Origin: an uncultured Thiotrichaceae bacterium
GTDB lineage: Bacteria; Pseudomonadota; Gammaproteobacteria; Thiotrichales; Thiotrichaceae
Length of the DNA stretch: 64,000 nucleotides
Reading direction: 5' to 3'
NCBI GenBank assembly: GCA_902727985.1
Contig: CACVAY010000129.1
Span: forward strand, 1-64,000
In this document: positions 8,953 through 16,475 of the stretch, in pieces
Position numbering within the stretch: position 1 is the first letter of the stretch
Layout of the letters: each line of letters opens with the position of its first letter
Made by a program: the position numbers and the translations under genes
The notes under the pieces: generated by a model
Told to the model about the DNA's origin: nothing
Seen by the model: the letters and a program-made list of their open reading frames with translations, nothing else
The model's database searches: none

Positions 8953-9217
8953 GCTCTCTTGTTGCTATTTGTAAATTGATATTGAGAAGTTGATGTATGG
9001 CCACTAGATTTAATTGAAAAGCGAAACAACCGTACCCCAGAGCTTGCACGTCACAAATAAACTTAACCGTAACCGTTCACGCCTAGTATCAAGAACTTAG
9101 CAATCAATGATTTACAATTTCAACCGTAAGTCTTTGATAAAACTTTTTTTGAGAGCCAAGTTGAATCAAATAGCTACGTAACTATTTGATTCTTTGCATG
9201 AACGCTTACAACTTAAC
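8953..9217. other. Convergent intergenic region with perfect dyad
   Basis: The region separates two convergent defence transcripts. It contains a perfect 11-bp inverted repeat, GAATCAAATAG (9163-9173) and CTATTTGATTC (9182-9192), with an 8-base loop. There is no long U-tract on either side. It may act as a bidirectional terminator or be a protein site. Confidence 0.45.
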
Positions 9218-11671
9218 CTAATCGCTGAGACTTTCCATTAATGCTGAAACCTCGAAATTCATGAGAAACTCAGTATAGGAGCCATCAAATATTTTCATTA
9301 AATAATCAGGAAGTTCAAGTTCCTCATTCTTGCCAGAGGCTTCGCTTGATTCAGAAATCTGAATTCCTTTGTTTTTGTTGATCATATAAAGGAAAAGTGT
9401 ATGGAAGTAAACAGATGATAAGTATCGCCTTTTAGACAGATTGAGTTCATCCTCATTTCTAAGCTTTCCCATGTGGTTCTTTATAATGGTTGAGTCCATA
9501 TTTATAAAAATACTTTCTAATTTATCCTCTTCAAGATATGGATACATTACCGTGTCATAATCAAAGTCGATATAATTAATATCACCCCATGATGTATTGT
9601 TATCTGTTTTTTCTTTATAGACTTCAACTAGCTTTGGCAATCCTAGCTGACTAGGCTGTTCTTCTTGCTGAGATTTATGATCCTGTTTTGTCTTCTTATC
9701 TAGGATTTTCACTATAAATATTTGTTCTAAATCAGCACCAGGTGATGTGAGTTTGGCTTTAACCGTAAACTGACTCCCAACTTTAGTTTCCTTACTAGGA
9801 TTAATATTGACACGAATTGTCCCCTTGTTTGGACTTGATTTATTCACACTAAGTAAACCTTGAATATCTTTTGGTTCTCCGGGTTTATCACCGCCAGTAG
9901 TGTCATTCTTTTTGGGTTTAAGTATAGCTATTTGTAGTTCACCGTTTTCATCAGTGCGATCAAAGTATTGATCTTCAACGTCTGTTGAGAATTTGATGGT
10001 TTTATCACCATTTATAGGAATTTGTATAACAGGGATTGCGTCTTTTTTGCTCTTTGTATCAATCTTGAAACTGGTTGGAAAACGCTTTGGACTAAAAGGC
10101 TGCTCTTCTTTCCCCTGTGTTTGTGAAGGCATATTTTTTTGCTTCTTTTTGGATTTTGAGCCGCCTTTTTCTTTTAGATCAAATGTATGATTGATCAGCT
10201 TCATTAGATCACTATCAAAGGGGAGGTTTTCGCTAAAATCTTTTAATAAACTACTAGTAGAACCTGTATTTGCTGCAAGCTCCTGTTTCCTCTTATGGTA
10301 TATTTCATCAAGCCTACCATTTTTCTTTTTCAAATAGCTGGAAAGTTTCTTCCTGAGCATAGCAGACTCTTCACCATTTTTGAGCCTGTCACGTGATGCC
10401 ATAAACAACTCACTCCTGAAATCCATTTCAAGTTTTGTACAATCAACATGAATTAGGAGGTAATCTTTTAACAGGTTGAATTTTAAAGAACGTGTTACAA
10501 ATTCAGATGTGTAGTTGCCATGTACTTGGCCATTTAAAGAGAAGATTACAGACATATTATTTTTAAAAAATTCTCTACGAATTGCAGCTTTGGACTCTTT
10601 AATACTTTTCCCTTCAATTCTGTGGTTAAAGACATAAACAGTCACTTTGTAAGTACCAATTTCTGAGTCCTGTATTTCTTCTGAGAATGTTTCGCTAATG
10701 TACTTATTATCATCAGAATCAAGACGATGCTTTAAACCAAACAAATCACGATGAAGGTTTCTGTCTTTTGGATACCTTTCTTCTGAGTCAATAGTGTAAA
10801 CGGGTAGAGCGGGTTGAAATAAATACTCATTAATACTTTGGTTCAAGTCTCTTGAAATAACTGAACGAGAGCCGCTAGGAAGATTATAGGAATAAAGTTT
10901 TATAACCGTTCCAGTTGTGAAATTACGATGATAAAGTCCTAAATCTATACCTTCATCGGGGAGTTTAAAGCTTGGTATGTCGTTATTAACAGTTAGATAT
11001 TCATACCATGTGTTTTTCTTAGTTTTCTTTTCAGCGTCGGATAAAGGATGCTTTCTAATAAGTGTAAAACCAAAGTCCCCTGTGCCATCAAAGCGTCTTG
11101 AGGCCATCAGTTGATAACGCTGTTTTCCACAAAAGACAATTGCGCCCGACCCACCCATATTATATTTTCCTTGTACAAAATGAATTTCGTTTTTGTTTCC
11201 TCGTAACAAAGAAAGAAATGTATCACTAAAATCTTTTGGATGTTGTCCTTCACCATTGTCATAAATAATCAACGATGTATCTTTATTTCTATCTTTGTAT
11301 GAGCCATCAGCAAGTATTTGAATATCTTCAGCTTGAAGCTGTCTATTTTTGGATAAATCCCAATTTGGTGAATTAGAAAAGTAACTTATAATAGCCTCGT
11401 CTACACTTTGAGGTGCTTTTGCTGATTTTGGGTCAAATCCCGCTTCAAGACACTTCTTCATCAAGATGGCATCAATAGAATTTGTTAGTTTTTCCACTAG
11501 TGCTGGAATAGCAGATGCTTGCTGATTTTCTATTACACCAAAGAAGCTTTCATTATCTCCATATGGATGCCAATCAATACTAGAGTCTTCTGAATACTGC
11601 TCTAATACATAACTAACTTCACTTTCTTTTGAGGAACGAAATAATTTGTCAAACAGATTTTTTGTATCCAT
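9218..11671 (-). CDS. Large GHKL ATPase (Hsp90/MORC-like), putative defence protein
   Basis: An 817-aa protein. Bergerat-fold motifs: EKLTNSIDAI at residues 60-69 (motif N), DNGEGQ at 138-143 (motif G1) and NMGGSGA at 171-177 (ATP lid). Around 440-560 the sequence becomes Lys/Ser/Gln-rich and low in complexity (ESGGSKSKKKQK-like), probably a linker. Then comes a beta-rich section and an acidic C-terminus. No nuclease motif is visible. It is oriented against the sspBCD operon but shares the GHKL ATPase type with the product of 6220-7953, although the two proteins are not obvious duplicates. I infer a further effector or sensor of the same system, or an independent defence gene. The motifs support the ATPase call strongly; the function is unknown. 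Confidence 0.7.
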   Translation of the reverse strand: MDTKNLFDKLFRSSKESEVSYVLEQYSEDSSIDWHPYGDNESFFGVIENQQASAIPALVEKLTNSIDAILMKKCLEAGFDPKSAKAPQSVDEAIISYFSNSPNWDLSKNRQLQAEDIQILADGSYKDRNKDTSLIIYDNGEGQHPKDFSDTFLSLLRGNKNEIHFVQGKYNMGGSGAIVFCGKQRYQLMASRRFDGTGDFGFTLIRKHPLSDAEKKTKKNTWYEYLTVNNDIPSFKLPDEGIDLGLYHRNFTTGTVIKLYSYNLPSGSRSVISRDLNQSINEYLFQPALPVYTIDSEERYPKDRNLHRDLFGLKHRLDSDDNKYISETFSEEIQDSEIGTYKVTVYVFNHRIEGKSIKESKAAIRREFFKNNMSVIFSLNGQVHGNYTSEFVTRSLKFNLLKDYLLIHVDCTKLEMDFRSELFMASRDRLKNGEESAMLRKKLSSYLKKKNGRLDEIYHKRKQELAANTGSTSSLLKDFSENLPFDSDLMKLINHTFDLKEKGGSKSKKKQKNMPSQTQGKEEQPFSPKRFPTSFKIDTKSKKDAIPVIQIPINGDKTIKFSTDVEDQYFDRTDENGELQIAILKPKKNDTTGGDKPGEPKDIQGLLSVNKSSPNKGTIRVNINPSKETKVGSQFTVKAKLTSPGADLEQIFIVKILDKKTKQDHKSQQEEQPSQLGLPKLVEVYKEKTDNNTSWGDINYIDFDYDTVMYPYLEEDKLESIFINMDSTIIKNHMGKLRNEDELNLSKRRYLSSVYFHTLFLYMINKNKGIQISESSEASGKNEELELPDYLMKIFDGSYTEFLMNFEVSALMESLSD

Positions 11672-11828
11672 ATTTAACCCTCTTTCAATAATAATAGATC
11701 GAAAGCTGTAGATGCCCTTATGATTGGATTTTCTACTAGCCCATGCAGAATTTGTTTTATATTAGCACTTTATGAAAATGCTCTGCTAGTTTTATTATCA
11801 CTAGAACGTGATTAGATTCACTATTTGA

Positions 11829-13703
11829 TTAAACGAAAGGCTGCTTATTCGTTAGTGGCACAGGCTCAAACTTTCCAGAATAATCAAAGAAATCAATATC
11901 AAGCTCTCTGAGTTTGATTTTCACTCTTTCAAGTAGCAAAGGTTCATTCTTACTCCAATCGTCATAGCGCATCAGGCTAACCTTGCCTGATGTAATATGT
12001 GCTTTAAGAAGCTGGAAGTCGTCAATATCACCATAGAGCTGAGTTGCACAAGCTACATAGATGCGAAGCTCTGAAGGGAGGTCTCCTAAATGGCTTTTAT
12101 GGAAGGCAAAGCTATGACCTTCTTCCATATGACCACAGCCCAGAGTTTTAAATGCAGCCTTACAAGCAGCTTCAATAATAGTTGGGTTGCCAACAGAGAA
12201 TAGTAGCTCACGAGACTCTTCAAGAGCCTTTTGATAGGTTGGAAAGAATGCCTTAATATCGCGCTTTAAACTCTCTGGCATTTTTGTTTGTGGCTTGCGT
12301 CGTTCAAACATGCTCAATGCAAAATAAATCAGAAGATCCTCTCTGCGTCTTTCATTAGCCTCTTGGTAAACAGCTTCACCGAAATGCTTGAGCAGTGCTT
12401 TATGAGCTTTATTATGTGAGCCACAAAGTCGCCTGATCTGATCAGAAAACTCAAACTCGTTATTGGCAGGTATACGGCCTAATTCTAGTGTTGTTTCCCA
12501 GTAGTCAGTAAATAGCTCAATATTTTTGTCTATAACATCTTTTCTGATTTTCTTGGGTTTAAGTGCTAGTTGTCGCTGAGTTTTTTGTTTCCAGTCACGC
12601 TTTATATGCTGGCGTTCTGAAAGAAATAGTTGTTCTTCTAGTTTGTCTTTAAAAACAAGGAAAATTCCCTGGCCTACTGCGATAGCTGTTTCATCGAGCG
12701 CAGACTCAATGTAATAACGGATTTCACTTTGAGAGTAATATTTTTGGAAGGTATTTCTGCTAGTAATAATGCCGTCTTTGTAGGGTTTGAACTGACTGAT
12801 GACGCTTTCACCTGCTACCATAACGGCAATGACGAGAGCTTTATCTGCATGTTTCCATGCGTTAGTTAGTGTTTCTGTACGTTCCTGTCGGTCTTCTATG
12901 ACATTTAATACAAAACCAAGATTAACAATGTCTCGGTTTGAATATTTCTCATCGGGTCGGTGAACGGGATCCCAACCTGTTACGTCAATACCGTGAGCTT
13001 CTAGCTCTCTGACATCATCGCCTTTACCGCATCCGTAATCGAGAATACCGTATTCACCATTTAAGTAGTTATGTCGTGCAAGCACCTGCATAGGTTGTGA
13101 TAACTGATTACGGTTTATAGCGGTTTTATGGCGTTCGACTTCACCCTTAAAATCTGAAGGTTGAGAGGGTGGAATAGGTTTGTCAGTAAGAGGTTTGAGC
13201 CTACCCTTCTTATCCAGATAGTACCCTTTAGACTTGATGAGCTTCTCCCAATTCTTTTTAAATCCAATACGGTTTGTTTTTTCATAAAGACCGATGGCTT
13301 CACCTTCGATTGTGATTTCCTTGAATAAGGGGGCTAAGGGAAAAGATTCACTAACAAATGTTTCTTTGCGGTGCAAGATAGGAGGGTTTTCAGACTTTGA
13401 ATAATCTGATTTTCTAGCACTTTGTTTTTCAAGATCAACAAGCTGGCTAAGGTTTAACGGGGGATAGCTGTTTGTTTCAAAATCAGGGTAGTTGAGATAG
13501 GCTATTTTAAAATCTTTCTTGTAAAATTTGAGAATATTCCAGCTATTTTTTTTTATTTTGAACTGATCACTGGTGTTTAATGCTAGTTTTGCTAAGTTCT
13601 CAGGTAACTCACTCAGCCTGCTTTCATGTACATATATTGAGTCTGGTAATTTCTTACCTATTTTTAATCCTTTAACAATATCTCTATATTCTGAAAATTC
13701 CAT
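11829..13703 (-). CDS. DNA phosphorothioation-associated putative methyltransferase
   Basis: A 624-aa protein. Residues 188-330 match the TIGR04096-type family: RHKTAINRNQLSQP, then the SAM-binding motif LDYGCGKGDD (221-230), GWDPVHRP and NLGFVLNVIED. The flanks before 185 and after 350 are family-specific and without known domains. From knowledge, this family is recorded next to dnd phosphorothioation genes; its substrate is not established. Here it accompanies SspBCD-like genes rather than DndBCDE. A degenerate copy of its 3' end lies at 16223-16332, so this region has been duplicated. The stop is TAA at 11829-11831. Confidence 0.8.
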   Translation of the reverse strand: MEFSEYRDIVKGLKIGKKLPDSIYVHESRLSELPENLAKLALNTSDQFKIKKNSWNILKFYKKDFKIAYLNYPDFETNSYPPLNLSQLVDLEKQSARKSDYSKSENPPILHRKETFVSESFPLAPLFKEITIEGEAIGLYEKTNRIGFKKNWEKLIKSKGYYLDKKGRLKPLTDKPIPPSQPSDFKGEVERHKTAINRNQLSQPMQVLARHNYLNGEYGILDYGCGKGDDVRELEAHGIDVTGWDPVHRPDEKYSNRDIVNLGFVLNVIEDRQERTETLTNAWKHADKALVIAVMVAGESVISQFKPYKDGIITSRNTFQKYYSQSEIRYYIESALDETAIAVGQGIFLVFKDKLEEQLFLSERQHIKRDWKQKTQRQLALKPKKIRKDVIDKNIELFTDYWETTLELGRIPANNEFEFSDQIRRLCGSHNKAHKALLKHFGEAVYQEANERRREDLLIYFALSMFERRKPQTKMPESLKRDIKAFFPTYQKALEESRELLFSVGNPTIIEAACKAAFKTLGCGHMEEGHSFAFHKSHLGDLPSELRIYVACATQLYGDIDDFQLLKAHITSGKVSLMRYDDWSKNEPLLLERVKIKLRELDIDFFDYSGKFEPVPLTNKQPFV

Positions 13704-13849
13704 GCTTGTATTCTAGGGCATCAAGATGAGTTTGTTCAAGCAAGAGTAGCTTATGTGCATAGACCCAAGTGATTATAGTTTCATAGAATTTGATAAACTC
13801 CATCGTGCATGCCAAGTGCTGAATAGTTTACAAGAAGGAGGCACCGCTC

Positions 13850-13969
13850 ATGAATCTTCATAGTCAAGCTCGTACCACCCCGAAAATACGGGAAGAAATC
13901 AAAGCCAGTAAAGGCAAGATGACGATGAATGAAGCTGCTCAGTTCGTAGAAAAATCATCTTTGCAATAA
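13850..13969 (+). pseudogene. IS481-type transposase, N-terminal remnant
   Basis: A 39-codon frame beginning MNLHSQARTTPKIREEI, preceded by AGGAGG at about 13836-13841. The first 35 residues resemble the N-terminal helix-turn-helix of IS481-family transposases, which begin with an Asn-His-Ala-Arg-Thr-Thr-Pro pattern. The frame stops at TAA 13967-13969. No DDE catalytic core follows. I could not identify terminal inverted repeats. Confidence 0.5.
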
Positions 13970-13972
13970 CAA

Positions 13973-14425
13973 GTGACTGAAATTGATGATAAAATATCAA
14001 GGTTAACAAATGCTGAAAGTATAAATCCTAAAGATATTGCAATTATTATCATGGGAAAGTTCCATGAGGCGAAATCTCTTTTGGAAAATACCAAAAATAC
14101 CAAAAATACCAAAAATACCAAAAATACCAAAAATACCAAAAATACCAAAAATACCAAAAATACCAAAAATACCAAAAATACCAAAAATACCAAAAATACC
14201 AAAAATACCAAAAATAGCTATTTGTGGACTTACCAAGAATTTTCTCCCATTTCTAAGGTTTTAGTTGAAACAGCTAAAAGATTTAAAGGATTAGAAGCAC
14301 GTATTATTTTTCTTTGGATAACTGATAAAGAAGCTATGGAAGAAAAACTTCTTTATGTTTCTATATCACGAGCACGATTTAGATTATGGGTTGTAGGAAA
14401 TCAGTATATCGAGACCATTAGATAA
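13973..14425 (+). pseudogene. Superfamily I helicase, C-terminal remnant interrupted by a minisatellite
   Basis: A 150-codon frame opening at a GTG. Its end contains VLVETAKRFKGLEARIIF and LYVSISRARFRLWVVGN, which match the last motifs (V and VI) of UvrD-type helicases. The first 37 codons (SRLTNAESINPKDIAIIIM) fit the segment that normally precedes them. Between the two, a run of Asn-Thr-Lys from a 9-bp tandem repeat replaces the expected 40-50 residues. The ATPase half of the helicase is absent. It is a decayed gene, probably not functional. Confidence 0.6.
14091..14216. repeat. Minisatellite: 14 copies of CCAAAAATA
   Basis: Fourteen consecutive copies of the 9-bp unit CCAAAAATA with no visible divergence, ending in TAG at 14214-14217 in one register. 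Because the unit is a multiple of three and has no stop codon on either strand, all six frames are open. This creates several spurious ORFs (poly Phe-Leu-Val, Ile-Phe-Gly, Pro-Lys-Ile and Asn-Thr-Lys). The perfect identity suggests recent expansion, and copy number is likely variable. Confidence 0.98.
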
Positions 14426-14531
14426 TGCGCCGCTTTGGATATTGGCTAGTAACAACAATTCCATTTTCTCTTCAGGTAAATGATCTGTTTGCTACACAGT
14501 AGCGGTTAATTCTTATAAATTGTAGCTGGAT

Positions 14532-14876
14532 TTATGCTGCCTTAGTCACCATAAAATCCACATGCACTGCATCATAAGGAAATTCAACCTTACCTTGAGT
14601 TGTTTTCTGCAAGACACCACATGACAACAAAACTTGAATATCAGAATGTACTGCGCGAACATCCCGTTCAGTTCGACGAGAGACTTCGCGTATAGCTAAA
14701 GGTCCAGCGCCGGTCATGTTCTTGATGATATCCCAACGCTTTGGTGTTAATGCTTTCCATAGGGCTTCTAGTGTCGGAAAAGTAATAAACGCACCCTGAG
14801 CTTCGCCTTCAAAGGCTGAAAGTAATCGCTGTTTTGTCTTATCCAGCGTGGATACTTCAATTGTTACTGTGTTCAT
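14532..14876 (-). CDS. HTH antitoxin, TumA/HVO_A0114-like
   Basis: A 114-aa protein with a C-terminal winged-helix pattern (KRWDIIKNMTGAGPLAIREVSRR followed by VRAVHSDIQVLLSCGVL). This resembles the HVO_A0114-type DNA-binding proteins that act as antitoxins to TumE (DUF6516) toxins. Its start overlaps the end of the upstream gene by 20 bases. Gene order here is toxin first, antitoxin second, as in TumE/TumA pairs. It would neutralise the toxin and repress the operon. Confidence 0.65.
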   Translation of the reverse strand: MNTVTIEVSTLDKTKQRLLSAFEGEAQGAFITFPTLEALWKALTPKRWDIIKNMTGAGPLAIREVSRRTERDVRAVHSDIQVLLSCGVLQKTTQGKVEFPYDAVHVDFMVTKAA

Positions 14877-15159
14877 TATCCTGCCTCCATTGTTCTATAT
14901 CCAATAAAAAATCATCCACCAATTGTGTCGGAGTCGTAAACACATAAGACACTTCATCTTTGCCTAAATGCTTATGATCTCCTTTACCTGACTCATTGTC
15001 GTATCGTAGTACACAAACTTCATCAACCACATAAGCTAAACGGTATTTAAAATCATGAAGACTGCCTTTCACAGACTGTGGCACTTGCCAAACTACCATT
15101 TCCATAAAACTTGATGGCGTTACCGAACGACGCTCTTTTAACAGTAATTTAGCTTTCAT
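14857..15159 (-). CDS. TumE-like toxin (DUF6516)
   Basis: A 100-aa protein. The segment MVVWQVPQSVKGSLHDFKYRL followed by VLRYDNESGKGDHKH is characteristic of DUF6516/TumE-like proteins (the Y-D-N-E-x-G-K-G-D-H motif), which have been described as toxins. It is translationally coupled to the HTH gene. Both genes appear full length, so this is the least damaged module in the junkyard. Assignment is from remembered family motifs. Confidence 0.65.
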   Translation of the reverse strand: MKAKLLLKERRSVTPSSFMEMVVWQVPQSVKGSLHDFKYRLAYVVDEVCVLRYDNESGKGDHKHLGKDEVSYVFTTPTQLVDDFLLDIEQWRQDNEHSNN

Positions 15160-15270
15160 GTTGCTCAGTCTAGCAACGCCCTAATTTATTGTAAACATGA
15201 AACCTATGAACGTCCTGTCATTAAAGAAAAAACCCAACAAAATACCATTCTATATGAGTTTATCAAGCAA

Positions 15271-15444
15271 ATGCGTTTAGCTTCCGCAATACATGGGTAT
15301 TCAAAAGGTAAAATTTCACAGGAAAAAGCAGCATTGATTGCTGAAATGGGTCGTGTGGACTTCCTTGGTGCTTTAGCAAAAGAGGGGGTTGAGGTTTTCT
15401 CTGTTGACATGAACCAACTAAAACAGGAACTGGAGAATGGCTAA
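15271..15444 (+). pseudogene. UPF0175 antitoxin, probably 5'-truncated
   Basis: A 57-codon frame from an ATG at 15271. It contains YSKGKISQEKAALIAEMG and VDFLGALAKEGVEVF, the helix pattern of UPF0175 antitoxins. Family members are usually 80-90 aa. The frame stays open upstream to at least 15160, but no good start or family-like N-terminus is seen there. Its last codons overlap the start of a broken PIN-domain gene. Confidence 0.55.
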
Positions 15445-15487
15445 ACAGGCTATCGTCAATAGCTCATTGTTGATATTTCTTTCTTAG
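15437..15487 (+). pseudogene. DUF3368 PIN-domain toxin, N-terminal stub
   Basis: A 16-codon frame MAKQAIVNSSLLIFLS ending in TAG. This is the beta-strand start of DUF3368 PIN toxins (…V-N-S-S-P-L-I-x-L), the usual partner of UPF0175 antitoxins. It overlaps the antitoxin gene by 8 bases in the normal arrangement. The rest of the toxin is gone; the sequence after it belongs to the oppositely oriented VapC-like gene. Confidence 0.5.
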
Positions 15488-15502
15488 GGGAAGAAAAGTA
15501 TG

Positions 15503-15901
15503 TCAAGGTGCCTTCACTCCTTCAATTTCTTGGGCAGCCGTATCAAAGGTGTAAATGGCTTCTAAATCCACTTGATTTTGTTCTGCGATATACTTAGCTT
15601 TATTGATAATCAGAGTATCTGAAAAATCAGCCTGTCGATAATCATTCAATGCACGCCAGATAGTTTGTCCATCCTCAAAAATAATATTGGGTTCTTCAAA
15701 TAAGGCATTAATAACGGCCAATGTTTCCTCTTTGGATATACGATACTTTCTGCCTTGTAATATCCACAGTGTTTCAACTAAGACAACATCACTTACAAGT
15801 ACGAAGCTAGAGTCAGTAATAAGTGCTTCTGCTTTTGCTGATTGTTTTTCATCATCCCACAGCAGATAACGGAGTAAGACATTAGTATCAATGGCAATCA
15901 T
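15503..15901 (-). CDS. PIN-domain ribonuclease toxin, VapC-like
   Basis: A 132-aa protein. It begins MIAIDTNVLLRYLLWDD, the first conserved Asp of PIN domains, continues with VLVETLWIL (conserved Glu) and ends with FSDTLIINKA and YTFDTAA, carrying the later Asp residues. All the expected acidic residues are present, so it should be active as an RNase. It lies 4 bases after an AbrB-type antitoxin gene. Confidence 0.8.
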   Translation of the reverse strand: MIAIDTNVLLRYLLWDDEKQSAKAEALITDSSFVLVSDVVLVETLWILQGRKYRISKEETLAVINALFEEPNIIFEDGQTIWRALNDYRQADFSDTLIINKAKYIAEQNQVDLEAIYTFDTAAQEIEGVKAP

Positions 15902-15905
15902 CTGT

Positions 15906-16148
15906 TTATCTAAGCTCTATACTGCTTTGCAAAGATGCCTGATCACTGACTGAAGCATCTCCTTTAATGTGCTTTAGTAATCCTTTTGCTGCGTTAGAGA
16001 CTTGTTTGATGATGGTAATGTGTCCTTCATAAACAAAGCTCATGTATTCATCACCTGGTTGTAGGTTAAGTTGTTTGCATTGCTGTATAGGTAAGGTGAT
16101 TTGTCGTTTAGAACTGATTTTAGGTATATTACTCTCCTCGTGATCCAA
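15906..16148 (-). CDS. AbrB/SpoVT-type antitoxin, VapB-like
   Basis: An 80-aa protein. Residues 8-45 (PKISSKRQITLPIQQC.. NLQPGDEYMSFVYEGHITI) form a swapped-hairpin AbrB domain, the DNA-binding half of VapB/MazE antitoxins. The C-terminal tail would wrap the toxin. It is the first gene of a two-gene operon with the PIN toxin. Confidence 0.75.
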   Translation of the reverse strand: MDHEESNIPKISSKRQITLPIQQCKQLNLQPGDEYMSFVYEGHITIIKQVSNAAKGLLKHIKGDASVSDQASLQSSIELR

Positions 16149-16222
16149 TAGAACACTAGTGTATCTTTACTTAATGGAAATAGTAAAGACATGGTTTTTA
16201 AGAAGGTAAATACAATAACGGT

Positions 16223-16332
16223 TTAAAAGGGGGCTTTATTCAGAAGCGGCACAGGCTCAAGCTTCCCAGAATAATCAAAGAAATCAATATCACCATAGAG
16301 CTGGGTTGCTAACAGAGAATAGTAACCTTTAG
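16223..16332 (-). pseudogene. Internally deleted copy of the phosphorothioation-methyltransferase 3' end
   Basis: The plus strand matches the 3' end of the methyltransferase gene at 11829. 16230-16282 corresponds to about 11836-11900, then jumps to 12031-12046, then to about 12190-12207. The first junction lies in the 9-base direct repeat TCAATATCA (11892-11900 and 12022-12030). The second lies in a GTTGC-type repeat (about 12042 and 12187). A short frame still ends FFDYSGKLEPVPLLNKAPF, close to the real C-terminus FFDYSGKFEPVPLTNKQPF. It is a non-functional remnant of a second copy. Confidence 0.8.
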
Positions 16333-16475
16333 CAGAAAACGTAGTAGATTCGGAGTGAATGCTCTTTCGAACGAAAATGGGTGGGGGGAGAGTTTTACGA
16401 ACTTTCAATAGGACAAGAATATAAGTTCTGCTAGTGTACTAGAGAATCCTTCACAGAATGTAAAAGGGGCATTTT

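Noticed and set aside
982-13703. Canonical Dnd system
   Set aside because: No DndB, DndD or DndE; the PAPS-reductase is about half the length of DndC; only the associated methyltransferase fits.
14091-14216. CRISPR array
   Set aside because: The repeat is a 9-bp unit in direct tandem with no spacers.
13939-14264. Several repetitive proteins (poly Phe-Leu-Val, Ile-Phe-Gly, Pro-Lys-Ile)
   Set aside because: They are alternate-frame readings of the 9-bp minisatellite.
13704-16475. Integrated phage or integrative element with attachment sites
   Set aside because: No integrase, tRNA or terminal direct repeats were found; only the methyltransferase remnant is repeated.
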